The translations under genes were made by a program, and so were the position numbers. A stretch of DNA of 64,000 nt from Planococcus rifietoensis (GTDB taxonomy: Bacteria; Bacillota; Bacilli; Bacillales_A; Planococcaceae), in contig NZ_CP013659.2 in NCBI RefSeq assembly GCF_001465795.2, positions 1,940,501 through 2,004,500 of the forward strand, written 5' to 3'. This document shows positions 9,298 through 22,022 of the stretch, piece after piece. A model generated the notes under the pieces. It was not told the DNA's origin. It saw only the letters and a program-made list of their open reading frames with translations, and ran no database searches. The first letter of the stretch is position 1, and each line of letters opens with the position of its first letter.

Positions 9298-9639
9298 ATG
9301 AAAAAAATAATTATCGGAATTGCTGCTGTGCAACTAATTATCGTGTTGACGATGCTTGTGCGAAGCGAACCGTTTTCACTGCTGTCATATATCAATAACT
9401 CCTTTATCTACGGGGGAATCCTTGTATTTTTCGGTGCCTGGGTATTCGTCGTCCGAACTGGGGTTTTCGATGTATTTACGATGAGCATGCGCAAGGTGTT
9501 CAAAAGCAAGTCCACGCTCGAAGACGACGAGATGCGCCTCCCATCGGAAGTGTTGGCATTCTCAAGTTCCCCGCTCTTGATCGTAGGCGGTGCGACATTG
9601 GCTGCCATGGCGATCTCCCTGGCGTTCTATCAATCGTAG
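9298..9639 (+). CDS. Small membrane protein, DUF3899-like
   Basis: 113 aa with three hydrophobic segments: residues 1-20 (KKIIIGIAAVQLIIVLTMLV), about 31-53 (INNSFIYGGILVFFGAWVFVV) and 92-110 (LLIVGGATLAAMAISLAFY). The middle cytoplasmic stretch is charged (VFKSKSTLEDDEMRLPSE). It resembles the DUF3899 family of unknown function found in Bacilli. ATG at 9298 is preceded by AGGGGTG; the in-frame start at 9247 has no ribosome site. It sits between opp and trpS, transcribed towards trpS but separated from it by the trpS promoter and T-box. Confidence 0.7.
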   Translation: MKKIIIGIAAVQLIIVLTMLVRSEPFSLLSYINNSFIYGGILVFFGAWVFVVRTGVFDVFTMSMRKVFKSKSTLEDDEMRLPSEVLAFSSSPLLIVGGATLAAMAISLAFYQS

Positions 9640-9648
9640 AATTGCGTA

Positions 9649-9678
9649 TTGCGGCCTTAATCTCTTTTGTATTATAAT
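9649..9678 (+). promoter_or_regulatory. Promoter of the trpS T-box transcript
   Basis: TTGCGG (9649-9654), 18-nt spacer, TATAAT (9673-9678). The expected start near 9685 matches the 5' side of the T-box leader. Confidence 0.65.
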
Positions 9679-9685
9679 AAATCCA

Positions 9686-9935
9686 ATACAAAATGAGCGT
9701 TGACAAAGAGTAGTAGATGCAGTTCCTTCTATAATAAGAGAGCTTGTGGTTGGTGAGAACAAGCAGAAGACTGCATTGAATGGACTTTCGAGCTAAAGCG
9801 GTGAAACAAGTAGCCGCTTTCGTATTCTCCACGTTACGGAGGCAAGAGGCCGCTTTGCGGCAACCAGGGTGGTACCGCGGAACCGCACATCATTCGTCCC
9901 TTTAGTTCTAGGGACGGAGATGTGCTTTTTTATAT
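9686..9935 (+). promoter_or_regulatory. T-box leader (tRNA-Trp sensing) of trpS
   Basis: The canonical T-box AGGGTGGTACCGCGG is at 9866-9880 and pairs with the uncharged tRNA acceptor end. The specifier loop reads GAA-TGG-AC with the Trp codon TGG at 9781-9783. A terminator hairpin (GCACATC..GTCCCT..AGGGAC..GATGTGC, about 9885-9925) followed by T6 closes the leader; the T-box element lies where it can form the competing antiterminator. Predicted behaviour: readthrough into trpS when tRNA-Trp is uncharged. Confidence 0.95.
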
Positions 9936-9945
9936 CCATTTTTAG

Positions 9946-10965
<1,020 letters not shown>

Positions 10966-10976
10966 TGCATGAACAT

Positions 10977-11018
10977 AAAAAGGATGGGCGCGTGGCATGC
11001 CACGCGCCCATCCTTTTT
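10977..11018. terminator. Bidirectional terminator of trpS and app operon
   Basis: A perfect 42-bp palindrome (21 + 21 with no unpaired centre) containing GGATGGGCGCGTGGC and flanked by A5/T5. Works for both convergent transcripts. Confidence 0.95.
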
Positions 11019-11029
11019 GTTTGGTTTAA

Positions 11030-11947
11030 TTAGCGCAATGATTTTGGATTCAACGCATCCTTCAACCCTTCTCCGATAAAGTTAATCGACAGGATCGTCA
11101 AAGTAATAATGATGGCTGGAGGCATCCAGATCCATGGCTTGCCCTGCAAGACATCCGGCTCGTTGGCAGATGACAGCATATTGCCCCAGCTCGGTGTCGC
11201 TTGCGGGACGCCAAAGCCTAAATAGCTAAGTGCTGATTCGATGACGATCATCGTTGCAAAAATCAAAGTTCCTTGAACGATGATGGTTGAGATGACATTC
11301 GGCAATAGGTGTTTTGTAATGACTTTGAACGGAGAACAGCCGATCGATAAAGCGGCCAGGATATACTCATTCTCTTTTTCCGCCAACACTTTGCTGCGCA
11401 CCAAGCGGGCGACGCCGCCCCAACTGAGCGCACCTATGACCATAATCAAGACCCATAAGCCATCCACAATGCCGTAAAGGATCGTGTTCAAGACAATAAC
11501 AAATACAAGGAACGGAAAATTCAAGACGAAATCCGTGAAGCGCATCAAGATGCTATCGATAAAGCCCCCGAAAAATCCGGCAAGCGCCCCGATCACTGTT
11601 CCAAAAGTAATAACGATGAGCGTCGCGCTAAAGCCGACCAATAACGAGATCCGCCCGCCATAGAACAGGCGCGTCAAGACATCGCGCCCGCTTTTATCCG
11701 TGCCGAGAAGATGTTCGCCGTTCGGCTCGATATTCATCGCACCGATATTCACTTTTGAAATATCCGGAAGCGGCGACAATACGGGTGCGAGAAACGGTGC
11801 CGATAGTGACATTAAAGTGACCAGCAAAATGAAAAAGGAACTGATCATCGCCAATTTATTGCGCACGAACTTTCTTCTGGCAATCTGCCAAGGAGACAAG
11901 CTTCTTTCCGGCTTCTTTTGTTGGGTAATGGTAGTTGATGATGCCAT
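11030..11947 (-). CDS. appC: Peptide ABC transporter permease AppC
   Basis: 305 aa membrane permease of the OppC/DppC type; six helices, first at about 33-53 (LAMISSFFILLVTLMSLSAPF), EAA loop EYILAALSIGCSPFKVITKHLLPN. Last gene of a five-gene operon in the order appD-F-A-B-C, the same as the B. subtilis App oligopeptide system, which is the basis for the name. Lies 15 nt after appB. Confidence 0.9.
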   Translation of the reverse strand: MASSTTITQQKKPERSLSPWQIARRKFVRNKLAMISSFFILLVTLMSLSAPFLAPVLSPLPDISKVNIGAMNIEPNGEHLLGTDKSGRDVLTRLFYGGRISLLVGFSATLIVITFGTVIGALAGFFGGFIDSILMRFTDFVLNFPFLVFVIVLNTILYGIVDGLWVLIMVIGALSWGGVARLVRSKVLAEKENEYILAALSIGCSPFKVITKHLLPNVISTIIVQGTLIFATMIVIESALSYLGFGVPQATPSWGNMLSSANEPDVLQGKPWIWMPPAIIITLTILSINFIGEGLKDALNPKSLR

Positions 11948-11962
11948 TTTACTGCTTCCTCC

Positions 11963-12928
11963 TCAATCCAGGCGAATTCGTGGATCCACGACGCCGTATA
12001 GAATATCTGCCAATAAATTACCAAATAATGTAAGGAACGACAAAAGCATAGTCAAAGCCATTAAAGTCGGATAATCACGGCTTGTCACGGATTCCAAAAA
12101 TAGCTGGCCAATGCCCGGATAAGTAAAAATCGTCTCTGTAATGATGGCTCCCCCGATCAATGCGGCAAAATCGAATCCTAGGAATGTGACTAATGGAATG
12201 ATCGAATTACGCAGGATATGGACATTATAGATTTTTTTCATCGGTGTGCCTTTCGCGCGCGCTGTCCGGACAAAATCCTTGCGGGAGTTCTCAATGATAT
12301 CGTTGCGTAAAAACTGCGTATAGCTCGCTGTGCTCATCGCCCCGAGGACAATCGCCGGCAGCAATACGTGGTGCATGCGGCTCACGTAGTATTCAAAGCT
12401 GCCCTCTTCCACCAAAATATCCACCGACCCGGCAAACGGAAACCAGTTTAACTGGAACGCAAAAATATAAATCGCGAAAACAGCAGCGACAAAAGATGGA
12501 ATAGCTAGCATGATGTAGTTGAATCCTGCAATAGCGTTATCGCCTAAAGTATAGGGCCGCCTTCCTGAATACATCCCCATAATGAACGCCATAATATAGG
12601 TAATGACGAGAGCTGTCACACCCAATAATAAAGTATTTGGCACTTTTTCCATGATCAAATCGAATACCGGAATTTGAAAGCGTGTAGATTTGCCAAAATC
12701 CCCTTGTACGAATCCAGTGATCCAATTAAAATATTGGACCGGCAAAGGGTCATTGTAGCCGAGCTTTTCACGCATTTCCGCTATGTATTCCGGGCTGGTG
12801 TTGAGCGGGTCGATTTCCCCGCTGAGTGAATCGCCCGGCATCAGTTTGGCGAGGCTGAAGACCACGATGGAAATCAAGATCAGCATCGGAATCATTCCAA
12901 GCAACCGTCTAATCGAATATTTAAGCAT
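11963..12928 (-). CDS. appB: Peptide ABC transporter permease AppB
   Basis: 321 aa OppB/DppB-type permease, starting MLKYSIRRLLGMIPMLILISIVVF and ending with the family LLADILYGVVDPRIR. EAA loop DFVRTARAKGTPMKKIYNVHILRNS. Forms the channel with AppC. The gap to appA holds two hairpins that may lower downstream expression. Confidence 0.9.
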   Translation of the reverse strand: MLKYSIRRLLGMIPMLILISIVVFSLAKLMPGDSLSGEIDPLNTSPEYIAEMREKLGYNDPLPVQYFNWITGFVQGDFGKSTRFQIPVFDLIMEKVPNTLLLGVTALVITYIMAFIMGMYSGRRPYTLGDNAIAGFNYIMLAIPSFVAAVFAIYIFAFQLNWFPFAGSVDILVEEGSFEYYVSRMHHVLLPAIVLGAMSTASYTQFLRNDIIENSRKDFVRTARAKGTPMKKIYNVHILRNSIIPLVTFLGFDFAALIGGAIITETIFTYPGIGQLFLESVTSRDYPTLMALTMLLSFLTLFGNLLADILYGVVDPRIRLD

Positions 12929-12970
12929 AGGTACTCTCCTTGTCTGATAGGTTCTCGGCTGTGCTCTCGT

Positions 12971-13010
12971 GCACGGTAAGGATTATTTTTTGAAACAGCC
13001 CTTACCGTGC
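12971..13010 (-). terminator. Intercistronic hairpin 2 (appA-appB)
   Basis: GCACGGTAAGG (12971-12981) pairs with CCTTACCGTGC (13000-13010), an 11-bp perfect stem with an 18-nt loop containing a T-rich and an A-rich half. No T run follows on the minus strand, so a processing or stability role fits better than full termination. Confidence 0.5.
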
Positions 13011-13032
13011 ATAAGAGCTTCATATAAAGATA

Positions 13033-13059
13033 CAACGATGGGCGGGTCGCCCATCGTTG
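13033..13059 (-). terminator. Intercistronic hairpin 1 (after appA)
   Basis: CAACGATGGGCG / CGCCCATCGTTG, a 12-bp perfect stem with a 3-nt loop. Placed right after the appA stop; the following bases (TATCTTTATATG) are only partly U-rich, so partial termination is likely. Confidence 0.6.
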
Positions 13060-13076
13060 AAGGTTTGTTGCTGATT

Positions 13077-14801
13077 TTATTCTGTTACGAACCATTCAGC
13101 AGGGCTGTTTTGACCGGAAACGTCATATTCAACTCCACCGACACGTGTGTTCAATGCCTTAATTTCCTCTAGTTCTGCGATGTAAAGCATCGGAAGGTCT
13201 TCGTTGACGATCTTCTGCCATTCTACATACAATTCTTTGCGTTTTTCTTGATCAGTGCCGACGATTTCAATATCAAGTGCGTCGTCTAGCAATTGATCTG
13301 CTTCAGGATTGTTGTAGCGCGGGTAGTTCCAAAGCTGGTCTGCTTTCCATAGTCCAGATGGATCCGGGTCAGTTCCTGTGCCCCAGCCGCCGAAGAATGT
13401 TTCAATGGAAGCATCATCTTTTTCGACCATATCGTAGTAAAGGTTTACTTCGACCATTTCCACTTCAGAACGCAGTCCGACCGCTTCGAAATACTGGGCA
13501 ATTGCTTGTGCACGGGATTCGAAAGTCGGGTTGCCTGTTGCATAATGCGAGAATTTCACGACGAACTCGTCGCCATTTGGATCTTCGCGGAATCCGTCAT
13601 CGTTCGTATCGACGTATCCTGCTTCATCCAACATTTGCTTCGATTTTTCAGGATCGTATTCATATTGAATCAATTCGCTGTCGTCTGCTGAATTCCAGTG
13701 GGCAGACGGTACTGGCTTATTAACAACATCCGCATAGCCGAAGAAGAATGCATCCACCCACTCTTGGCGGTTTAGTGCATACATCATCGCCTGACGAAGC
13801 TCTTTGCTTTGGTATTTCGGCAGTTCTTCTGTAATCGTTTGAGATTCGTTATCGAATTTACCGAGTTTGAAGCCTACATAATAATAAGTCAATCCAGGGT
13901 AAGTAACGATTTCCACATTTTCGAGAGGTTCTACTTCAGGCCCGGATACCGGCTGAAGGGAGATCATGTCGATATCGTTGTTCTGCAATGCGCCGACAAC
14001 TGAAGAGTTATCGATAACGCGCAGGACGATTTTATCCAAGTTGACATCGCCGTTCCAGTACTCATCGAATTTCGAGAATTCGACCGACTCGCCAGGAACG
14101 ATTTTGTCTACTTTGAATGGCCCGATTCCGATTGGAGTTGAACGTACCCATTCAGATGCTGACATTTCGGCAACCGGTACGTCGCCGAGAACAGACTCAG
14201 GAAGCGGATATGCCCATAGGTTGGTTAAGTTGTTTACGCGGGCTTCATCGAAAGTGATGTTGATTTCATAGTCGCTGACCACTTCGATCCCAGAAATGGA
14301 ATCGGCGTCGCCGCTGCGGTATGCTTCAGCGCCTTCAATTGTTTGCACGTTTGCGTAGCGGGGGCCGTCATAATCAGGATCTGCAATTGTTTCAAGAGCA
14401 AATACCCAGTCGTTGACAGTCAACTCTTCACCGTTATGCCATTTCACGCCTTCTTCAAATGTGAAGTTGAAGACTTTATTGTCCTCGGTCTCCCAAGAAG
14501 CGACGTTCGGTTCAGGCTCCAAGTTTTCGTTGTAGCTGATCAATGCTTCATCAAATAGTTCGATGACTTCGAAATCAGTTGCAATGCCGTAAAATGCGGA
14601 AGAGTATAAACCTTCCGGTGGAGCGTCAAGGCCGTAAACAAGCGTTCCGCCTTTTTGCGGTTCGCCCTCTGCTGCACCTTCAGAACCTTCGCCTTCTGAG
14701 CCTGACTCATTGGCATCATCACTGCCTCCGCCGCACGCCGCTAGGAACGCGGATAGGATAAGCACAAGCGCGAAGAGCCAGAGCAAGGATTTTTTCTTCA
14801 T
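13077..14801 (-). CDS. appA: Peptide-binding lipoprotein AppA
   Basis: 574 aa SBP_bac_5-family binding protein. Lipoprotein signal with lipobox LAAC (Cys23, signal MKKKSLLWLFALVLILSAF), then a Gly/Ser/Glu linker and the ligand-binding domains starting KGGTLVYGLDAPPEG. Delivers peptides to AppBC. ATG at 14801 is preceded by AGGGGGAAAAGAG; a longer frame to 14849 lacks a ribosome site. Its signal sequence is very like that of OppA in this window, suggesting paralogy. Confidence 0.92.
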   Translation of the reverse strand: MKKKSLLWLFALVLILSAFLAACGGGSDDANESGSEGEGSEGAAEGEPQKGGTLVYGLDAPPEGLYSSAFYGIATDFEVIELFDEALISYNENLEPEPNVASWETEDNKVFNFTFEEGVKWHNGEELTVNDWVFALETIADPDYDGPRYANVQTIEGAEAYRSGDADSISGIEVVSDYEINITFDEARVNNLTNLWAYPLPESVLGDVPVAEMSASEWVRSTPIGIGPFKVDKIVPGESVEFSKFDEYWNGDVNLDKIVLRVIDNSSVVGALQNNDIDMISLQPVSGPEVEPLENVEIVTYPGLTYYYVGFKLGKFDNESQTITEELPKYQSKELRQAMMYALNRQEWVDAFFFGYADVVNKPVPSAHWNSADDSELIQYEYDPEKSKQMLDEAGYVDTNDDGFREDPNGDEFVVKFSHYATGNPTFESRAQAIAQYFEAVGLRSEVEMVEVNLYYDMVEKDDASIETFFGGWGTGTDPDPSGLWKADQLWNYPRYNNPEADQLLDDALDIEIVGTDQEKRKELYVEWQKIVNEDLPMLYIAELEEIKALNTRVGGVEYDVSGQNSPAEWFVTE

Positions 14802-14829
14802 CTCTTTTCCCCCTAAAAAGTTTTTTTGA

Positions 14830-15840
14830 TCAATACAAATGGCACGCAACTTGATGGCCTGGCCTTACTTCTGCCAACGCTGGTTTCTCTTGTGAGCAGA
14901 TTTCCATCGCCACCGGGCAGCGCGTATGGAACGGGCAGCCGGTAGGCGGGTTTTGTGGGCTTGGCACATCTCCTCTTAAGACAATCCGCTCTTTCCGCTT
15001 CGCCGGATTTGGTTCTGGAATCGCGGAAATGAGTGCCTGCGTATAAGGATGCAGCGGTTCTTTGTACAAATCTTTATTTGAAGCAAGCTCTACGAGGTTG
15101 CCCAAATACATCACTCCGATTCGATCACTCATATGCTTTACGACGCTCAGGTCATGTGCAATAAAGAGATAAGTCAGATCGAATTCGATTTGCAGTTCTT
15201 TCAACAAGTTCAACACTTGCGATTGCACGGACACATCGAGTGCGGATACCGGTTCATCCGCGACAATCAGCTTAGGGTGCAATGCCAGCGCCCGGGCGAT
15301 TCCGATGCGCTGTCTTTGGCCGCCGGAAAATTCATGGGCGTATTTATAATAAGCCTCTTCAGGCAAACCAACTCGTTTCAGGAGTGTTTTAATTTCCTGT
15401 TCTAACTCTTTTTTATTGCGCTTTTCATAATTCAGGATCGGTTCGGCAATGATATCGCCGACCATCTGCGTCGGATTCAGCGATGCATAGGGATCTTGGA
15501 ACACCATTTGAAAATCCCGCCGTGCTTTTTGCAATTTGGATCCCGCTAATCGAGTGATGTCTTTCCCTTCAAAAAGGATTTCGCCTCCCGTTGGTTTCAT
15601 CAGCCTCAAAATAGTCCGTCCTGCGGTTGATTTGCCGCAGCCCGATTCGCCGACCAGCCCAAGCGTTTCACCTTTTCGGATGACGAACGACACATCGTCC
15701 ACTGCTTTAACATTTCCGATGGTCCGCTTGAAAAATCCGCCTGTTACCGGATAGTATTTTTTTAGGTTGCGAATTTCGAGGAGATTTTCACGCTTATCTA
15801 AATAATCAATGCGGTCCTGGATGAAATCTCTAGTAGTCAT
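14830..15840 (-). CDS. appF: Peptide ABC transporter ATP-binding protein AppF
   Basis: 336 aa ATPase. Walker [10 protein letters not shown], signature [15 protein letters not shown], Walker [14 protein letters not shown]-loop IAHDLSVV. The C-terminus carries the cysteine motif [15 protein letters not shown]...C, which in related peptide-transporter ATPases binds a 4Fe-4S cluster. The start at 15840 overlaps the appD stop (ATGA), with AAGGAG 12 nt upstream; the in-frame start at 15885 would lie deep inside appD and is rejected. Confidence 0.92.
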   Translation of the reverse strand: MTTRDFIQDRIDYLDKRENLLEIRNLKKYYPVTGGFFKRTIGNVKAVDDVSFVIRKGETLGLVGESGCGKSTAGRTILRLMKPTGGEILFEGKDITRLAGSKLQKARRDFQMVFQDPYASLNPTQMVGDIIAEPILNYEKRNKKELEQEIKTLLKRVGLPEEAYYKYAHEFSGGQRQRIGIARALALHPKLIVADEPVSALDVSVQSQVLNLLKELQIEFDLTYLFIAHDLSVVKHMSDRIGVMYLGNLVELASNKDLYKEPLHPYTQALISAIPEPNPAKRKERIVLRGDVPSPQNPPTGCPFHTRCPVAMEICSQEKPALAEVRPGHQVACHLY

Positions 15841-16883
15841 AATGCGGCGACTCCTTCTCGTTCTCTTTTTCCGTCCGTTGGCCAACTTTCTTCATATAAT
15901 AGGCACGCAGCTTCATGCCGATCGGCCACTTCCGCAAGCTGCGGAGTTACCATCAAGCATTCCGCCATTGCTTTCGGGCAGCGGTTCGCGAAACGGCAGC
16001 CCACTTGCGGCATATTGATGACGGACGGCACGAGCCCTTCAATCGTCGCGAGCTCTTCGACATCTTCATCCATTTTCGGGATTGCTTTCATTAATAATTC
16101 GGTGTACGGATGCTTTGGATCGCGGAACAAGTCATCGACATATGCGCGTTCTACGATTTTTCCCGCATACATGACCAGTACTTCGTCGCAAATTTCAGCG
16201 ACTACGCCTAAATCATGTGTAATGAGAATGATCGACATATCATTTGCTTCCTGTATGCCTTTCAACAATTCGAGAATTTGCGCTTGAACTGTGACATCAA
16301 GTGCAGTTGTCGGTTCATCAGCGATCAATAGTTTCGGTTGACAAGCAATGGCCATGGCAATCATGACCCGCTGGCGCATCCCCCCGGATAATTGGTGGGG
16401 GTACTCCGTGACGATTTGCTCAGCACGCGGAATTCCCACTTGTTTCAATAAAGCGACCGACCGCAGCCGCGCTTCTTTTTTCGTCAGCTTTTCGTGGTTC
16501 AAGATTACTTCTTCTATTTGATAGCCGATGGTAAAGACCGGATTGAGCGAAGTCATCGGCTCCTGGAAAATCATTGAGATATCTTTTCCACGGATGCCGT
16601 TCATCTGCTTATCTGAATATGTAGAAATGTCCTGGCCTTCGAATTCGATTCCGCCGCCCCGAATCTTTCCGATGCCATTTGGCAGCAGCTGCATAATGGA
16701 CAATGACATAACACTTTTACCGCAGCCTGATTCTCCTACCACGCCGACGATTTGCTTCGGAAGGACATCAAAACTGACGCCTTCAACTGCGTTGTAATAA
16801 TCCCCGTCTATTTTGAAGCCTGTCTGGAGGTTTTTGACCCGCAAGAGCGGTGTATTCTCTTTAGATCCGTACATAGCTGTCAT
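15837..16883 (-). CDS. appD: Peptide ABC transporter ATP-binding protein AppD
   Basis: 348 aa ATPase, first gene of appDFABC. Walker A GESGCGKS near 51-58, signature [15 protein letters not shown], Walker [14 protein letters not shown]-loop ITHDLGVV. C-terminal [15 protein letters not shown]...C motif as in DppD/AppD Fe-S proteins. ATG at 16883 follows GAGGTG. A weak CodY-like sequence overlaps the leader (about 16901-16920, 11 of 15 matches). Confidence 0.92.
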   Translation of the reverse strand: MTAMYGSKENTPLLRVKNLQTGFKIDGDYYNAVEGVSFDVLPKQIVGVVGESGCGKSVMSLSIMQLLPNGIGKIRGGGIEFEGQDISTYSDKQMNGIRGKDISMIFQEPMTSLNPVFTIGYQIEEVILNHEKLTKKEARLRSVALLKQVGIPRAEQIVTEYPHQLSGGMRQRVMIAMAIACQPKLLIADEPTTALDVTVQAQILELLKGIQEANDMSIILITHDLGVVAEICDEVLVMYAGKIVERAYVDDLFRDPKHPYTELLMKAIPKMDEDVEELATIEGLVPSVINMPQVGCRFANRCPKAMAECLMVTPQLAEVADRHEAACLLYEESWPTDGKREREGVAAL

Positions 16884-17091
16884 GAAAACACCTCAAAATT
16901 CTATTTTTTCTGTCAATTCTAACTAGTTTTAAGCATATTACAAAAGTATTACATGCGCAATATAATTTTTGTATTTTAAGCAAAGATTACCAAAATAGAT
17001 AATCATTTCTCTATTCAAACCATTGCTATCACAGTATTTCAGCTCTTATTCATTAACTGCATATTTTTTATCATTATAAGAAATGGATAAT
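16884..17091 (-). promoter_or_regulatory. app operon upstream region
   Basis: AT-rich, no gene seen. A minus-strand AATTGACAGAAAAAA element just upstream of the appD ribosome site shares 11 of 15 bases with the CodY consensus; no convincing -35/-10 pair could be assigned. Confidence 0.3.
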
Positions 17092-17119
17092 AAAAAAGCT
17101 CCCGGCATCGGGAGCTTTT
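17092..17119 (-). terminator. Terminator of fabH-fabF
   Basis: AAAAGCTCCCG / CGGGAGCTTTT stem with a short loop, T6 on the minus strand; directly after the fabF stop region. Confidence 0.92.
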
Positions 17120-17128
17120 CAATCAGGT

Positions 17129-18364
17129 TTACACTTTTTTCAATACGAGCGAAGCGTTATGTCCACCAAAACCAAGCGAATTACTCATCGCATACGAGAA
17201 TTCGGCAGTTCTTGCTTCATTTGCTACATAATCTAAATCCAATTCTTCATCCGGCGTTTCATAGTTGATCGTCGGCGGCATGATGCCTTCTTTCAAAGCC
17301 AAGGCTGTAAAGATTGCTTCAATTCCGCCAGCTGCGCCAAGCAAATGGCCTGTCATTGACTTCGTCGAGCTTACACCCATTTTGTAGGCATGGTCTCCAA
17401 AGACGGTTTTGACTGCCATTGTTTCGAACAAATCGTTGTACGGAGTACTCGTTCCATGCGCATTGATATAACCGACATCCGTTTTTTCAATGCCTGCATC
17501 TTCGATGGCTTGCTGCATCGCACGTGCCGCCCCTTCGCCTCCTGGGGCTGGAGCTGTAATATGGTGGGCATCGCCCGTCGAACCGTAGCCGACGAGTTCC
17601 GCATAAATTTTTGCGCCGCGTGCTTTTGCGTGTTCGTATTCTTCTAGAATGACGATCCCGGCCCCTTCACCGATGACAAAGCCATCACGGTTTTTGTCAA
17701 ACGGGCGTGACGCAGTCGTTGCATCATTATTGGTCGTCAATGCAGTGTTTGCTGTAAATCCAGCAACAGACAAACGCGTGATTGGTGCTTCCGCGCCGCC
17801 AGAAATCATGACATCGGCATCGCCGCGCTGAATAACTTTAAAGGCATCGCCGATCGAGTTCGTTCCAGATGCACAAGCTGTTACCGAGCAGGAGTTGATC
17901 GCTTTTGCGCCAAAATGGATCGACACCTGGCCAGATGCCATGTCCGGAATGATCATTGGCACAAAGAATGGGCTAATGCGGCGAACGCCGCGGGAGTTCA
18001 ATACGTCCATCTGGTTTTCAATCGTTTCCATTCCGCCGATTCCTGATCCGATCCATACACCTGTACGAAGAGCTGTCTTTTCATCCAGCTCAAGCGCTGC
18101 ATCTTTCATTGCCATAATGGAAGATGCGAGTGCGTAATGAGTGAAGCGGTCCATCTTGCGCGCTTCTTTACGCTCGATATACTCTTCAATCGAAAAATCC
18201 TTCAATTCAGCGGCAACTTTCGCGGGATACTGATCCGCATCGATGCGCGTTAACGGGCCGACGCCTGAGCGTCCTGCCTTCACCGCTTCCCACGTAGATT
18301 CTGCGCTGTTTCCAAGCGGTGTTACGGCACCGATACCTGTAATGACTACACGACGATTATCCAT
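17129..18364 (-). CDS. fabF: Beta-ketoacyl-ACP synthase II (FabF)
   Basis: 411 aa elongating condensing enzyme of type II fatty-acid synthesis. Catalytic Cys164 is in [10 protein letters not shown]; the two active-site His residues are in [12 protein letters not shown] and [11 protein letters not shown]. The glycine-rich C-terminus [13 protein letters not shown] is typical. ATG at 18364 ([12 protein letters not shown]) with AAAGGAAG upstream is preferred to an in-frame start 21 nt earlier. Lies 27 nt after fabH in one operon, so it shares FapR control. Confidence 0.97.
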   Translation of the reverse strand: MDNRRVVITGIGAVTPLGNSAESTWEAVKAGRSGVGPLTRIDADQYPAKVAAELKDFSIEEYIERKEARKMDRFTHYALASSIMAMKDAALELDEKTALRTGVWIGSGIGGMETIENQMDVLNSRGVRRISPFFVPMIIPDMASGQVSIHFGAKAINSCSVTACASGTNSIGDAFKVIQRGDADVMISGGAEAPITRLSVAGFTANTALTTNNDATTASRPFDKNRDGFVIGEGAGIVILEEYEHAKARGAKIYAELVGYGSTGDAHHITAPAPGGEGAARAMQQAIEDAGIEKTDVGYINAHGTSTPYNDLFETMAVKTVFGDHAYKMGVSSTKSMTGHLLGAAGGIEAIFTALALKEGIMPPTINYETPDEELDLDYVANEARTAEFSYAMSNSLGFGGHNASLVLKKV

Positions 18365-18391
18365 TTCTTTTACTTCCTTTCGCATATCCGA

Positions 18392-19324
18392 TTATTTCCC
18401 CCACTTCATAGCAATTGCGCCCCAAGTCAATCCGCCGCCAAAGCCGACCATAACGACGACATCATCATCTTTAATACGACCTTCCTCTAAATCTTCCACA
18501 AGGGAAATCGGAATCGACGCTGCTGAAGTGTTTCCGTATTTTTGTATGGTCTTCGACATTTTCTCTACCGGCAAGTCAAGACGAGCCCGGGACGATTCCA
18601 TAATGCGGATATTCGCCTGATGCGGTATAAGAAAGTCGACATCTTCTTTATCCAATCCTGCTTTTTCGATGACGTTGATGGCGGATTCGCCCATTTGGCG
18701 CACCGCAAATTTGAATACTTCACGGCCATTCATCACCAAATGTTTGTCTTGATACAAGTGTTCCCCGCCAGAGCCATCCGCTCCGAGTTCAAACGATAAA
18801 ATTCCGCGGCCTTCCGATACTTTGCCGATCACGGCCGCGCCGGCTCCGTCGCCGAATAAGACAGCTGTATTGCGGTCTTCCCAGTTGGTGATTTTCGATA
18901 GTTTCTCAACACCAACTACTAGGACGTAACGATACGTATCCGATTCGATAAATTGTTTTGCTGTAATAACGCCGTACATGAATCCAGCACATGCTGCAGA
19001 GATATCCATGGCGGCCGCGTTCAGAGCGCCGATCTGTTGCTGGATATCGCACGCGACAGACGGAAACGGACGGTCTGGCGTAACTGTCGCTACCAGAATC
19101 AACCCGATGTCCGCTGGGTCGATGCCGGCATCGGCAATTGCCTTTTGCGCCGCAACCCGCGCCATATCCGATGTATCTTGTTCATCGTTTGCAATCCGGC
19201 GTTCTTCAATCCCGGTCATGGTCCGGATCCATTCATCCGAGGTATCCATGCGCTGCTCTAAATCAAAATTGGTCAATTTATCTTCCGGCAGGCATCTGCC
19301 GGTACCGATGATTCCAGCATTCAT
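18392..19324 (-). CDS. fabH: Beta-ketoacyl-ACP synthase III (FabH)
   Basis: 310 aa. Starts fatty-acid synthesis by condensing acyl-CoA primers with malonyl-ACP; in Bacilli it sets branched-chain content. The triad is Cys112 (DISAACAGF), His in [10 protein letters not shown] and Asn in [13 protein letters not shown] at 19324 follows GAGGG; a longer frame to 19354 would overlap the FapR operator and is not favoured. First gene of fabH-fabF. Confidence 0.97.
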   Translation of the reverse strand: MNAGIIGTGRCLPEDKLTNFDLEQRMDTSDEWIRTMTGIEERRIANDEQDTSDMARVAAQKAIADAGIDPADIGLILVATVTPDRPFPSVACDIQQQIGALNAAAMDISAACAGFMYGVITAKQFIESDTYRYVLVVGVEKLSKITNWEDRNTAVLFGDGAGAAVIGKVSEGRGILSFELGADGSGGEHLYQDKHLVMNGREVFKFAVRQMGESAINVIEKAGLDKEDVDFLIPHQANIRIMESSRARLDLPVEKMSKTIQKYGNTSAASIPISLVEDLEEGRIKDDDVVVMVGFGGGLTWGAIAMKWGK

Positions 19325-19357
19325 ATCTATGTCCCTCTTTTCGATTAACATCAATTA

Positions 19358-19374
19358 TTAGTACCTGGTGTTAA
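19358..19374 (-). promoter_or_regulatory. FapR-type operator of fabHF
   Basis: TTAGTACCTGGTGTTAA, an imperfect inverted repeat with the characteristic TTAGTACCTG half of FapR sites. It abuts the -10 box, so FapR binding would block transcription until malonyl-CoA accumulates. Confidence 0.85.
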
Positions 19375-19402
19375 TGATACGCCCTTTTTCTTTTGATTTC
19401 AA
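19374..19402 (-). promoter_or_regulatory. fabHF sigma-A promoter
   Basis: Minus strand: TTGAAA (19397-19402), 17-nt spacer, TATCAT (19374-19379), immediately followed by the FapR operator. Confidence 0.8.
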
Positions 19403-19514
19403 GTTGCCGACATATTTCTGACAAAAACTTTCGAAAGGCACGAATCTTTCTTTCTGAAAAGGCTTCCTTATGCTATGATAAAACTAGTTATTCTATATAT
19501 AGAGGTGAAAACAG

Positions 19515-19697
19515 ATGCATTATATCGGAACACTTTTCTGGTCTGTCCTTATAATTTCAATGTTGAACTATGTCGTAAGTGCCGTGCAAAACGTGCCATT
19601 CGACTTCATGATCGGTATCTTCATGGCAGTGGCAGTTACTGTATTGATCATTGTGATGGATGCTATCATCCCGAAAGAAGCGGCGAAAGAATATTAA
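19515..19697 (+). CDS. yjzD: Small membrane protein YjzD (DUF2929)
   Basis: 60 aa with two hydrophobic helices (about 5-24 and 30-51), ending IIPKEAAKEY. Matches the DUF2929/YjzD family, found upstream of fabH in Bacilli; function unknown. ATG at 19515 follows AGAGGTG. Divergent from fabHF; a possible promoter TTTCTG-17-TATGAT lies at 19451-19479. Confidence 0.85.
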   Translation: MHYIGTLFWSVLIISMLNYVVSAVQNVPFDFMIGIFMAVAVTVLIIVMDAIIPKEAAKEY

Positions 19698-19703
19698 TGA
19701 CGA

Positions 19704-19736
19704 TAAAAAAGGAAGCCCCAGTGGCTTCCTTTTTTA
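19704..19736 (+). terminator. Terminator after yjzD
   Basis: GGAAGCC / GGCTTCC stem flanked by A6 and T7. Confidence 0.9.
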
Positions 19737-19762
19737 TTTGGCTGAATCTGACGGTTTAGATA

Positions 19763-19796
19763 GCAAAAAGCCGCATTTCATTGAAATGCGGCTTTA
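19763..19796 (-). terminator. Terminator after clpB
   Basis: AAGCCGCATTTCA / TGAAATGCGGCTT stem, T5 on the minus strand, adjoining the clpB stop. Confidence 0.92.
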
Positions 19797-19797
19797 C

Positions 19798-21933
<2,136 letters not shown>

Positions 21934-21956
21934 TCAAATCACGCTCCTCTGATTAA

Positions 21957-21973
21957 TTTGACCATCTTTGACT
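21957..21973 (-). promoter_or_regulatory. CtsR operator of clpB
   Basis: Minus strand AGTCAAA-GAT-GGTCAAA, an exact match to the tandem heptad CtsR consensus RGTCAAANANRGTCAAA. It lies between the -10 box and the ribosome site. Confidence 0.93.
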
Positions 21974-21979
21974 AATTAA

Positions 21980-22008
21980 ATTATATGATTGCCGTGCCCC
22001 TTTTGCAA
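21980..22008 (-). promoter_or_regulatory. clpB sigma-A promoter
   Basis: TTGCAA (22003-22008), 17-nt spacer, TATAAT (21980-21985), with the CtsR operator about 6 nt downstream. Confidence 0.85.
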
Positions 22009-22022
22009 CGGAAATGCTCATC

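Noticed and set aside
16901..16920. CodY box at appD
   Set aside because: Only 11 of 15 matches in AT-rich DNA; mentioned as weak but not called as a separate operator.
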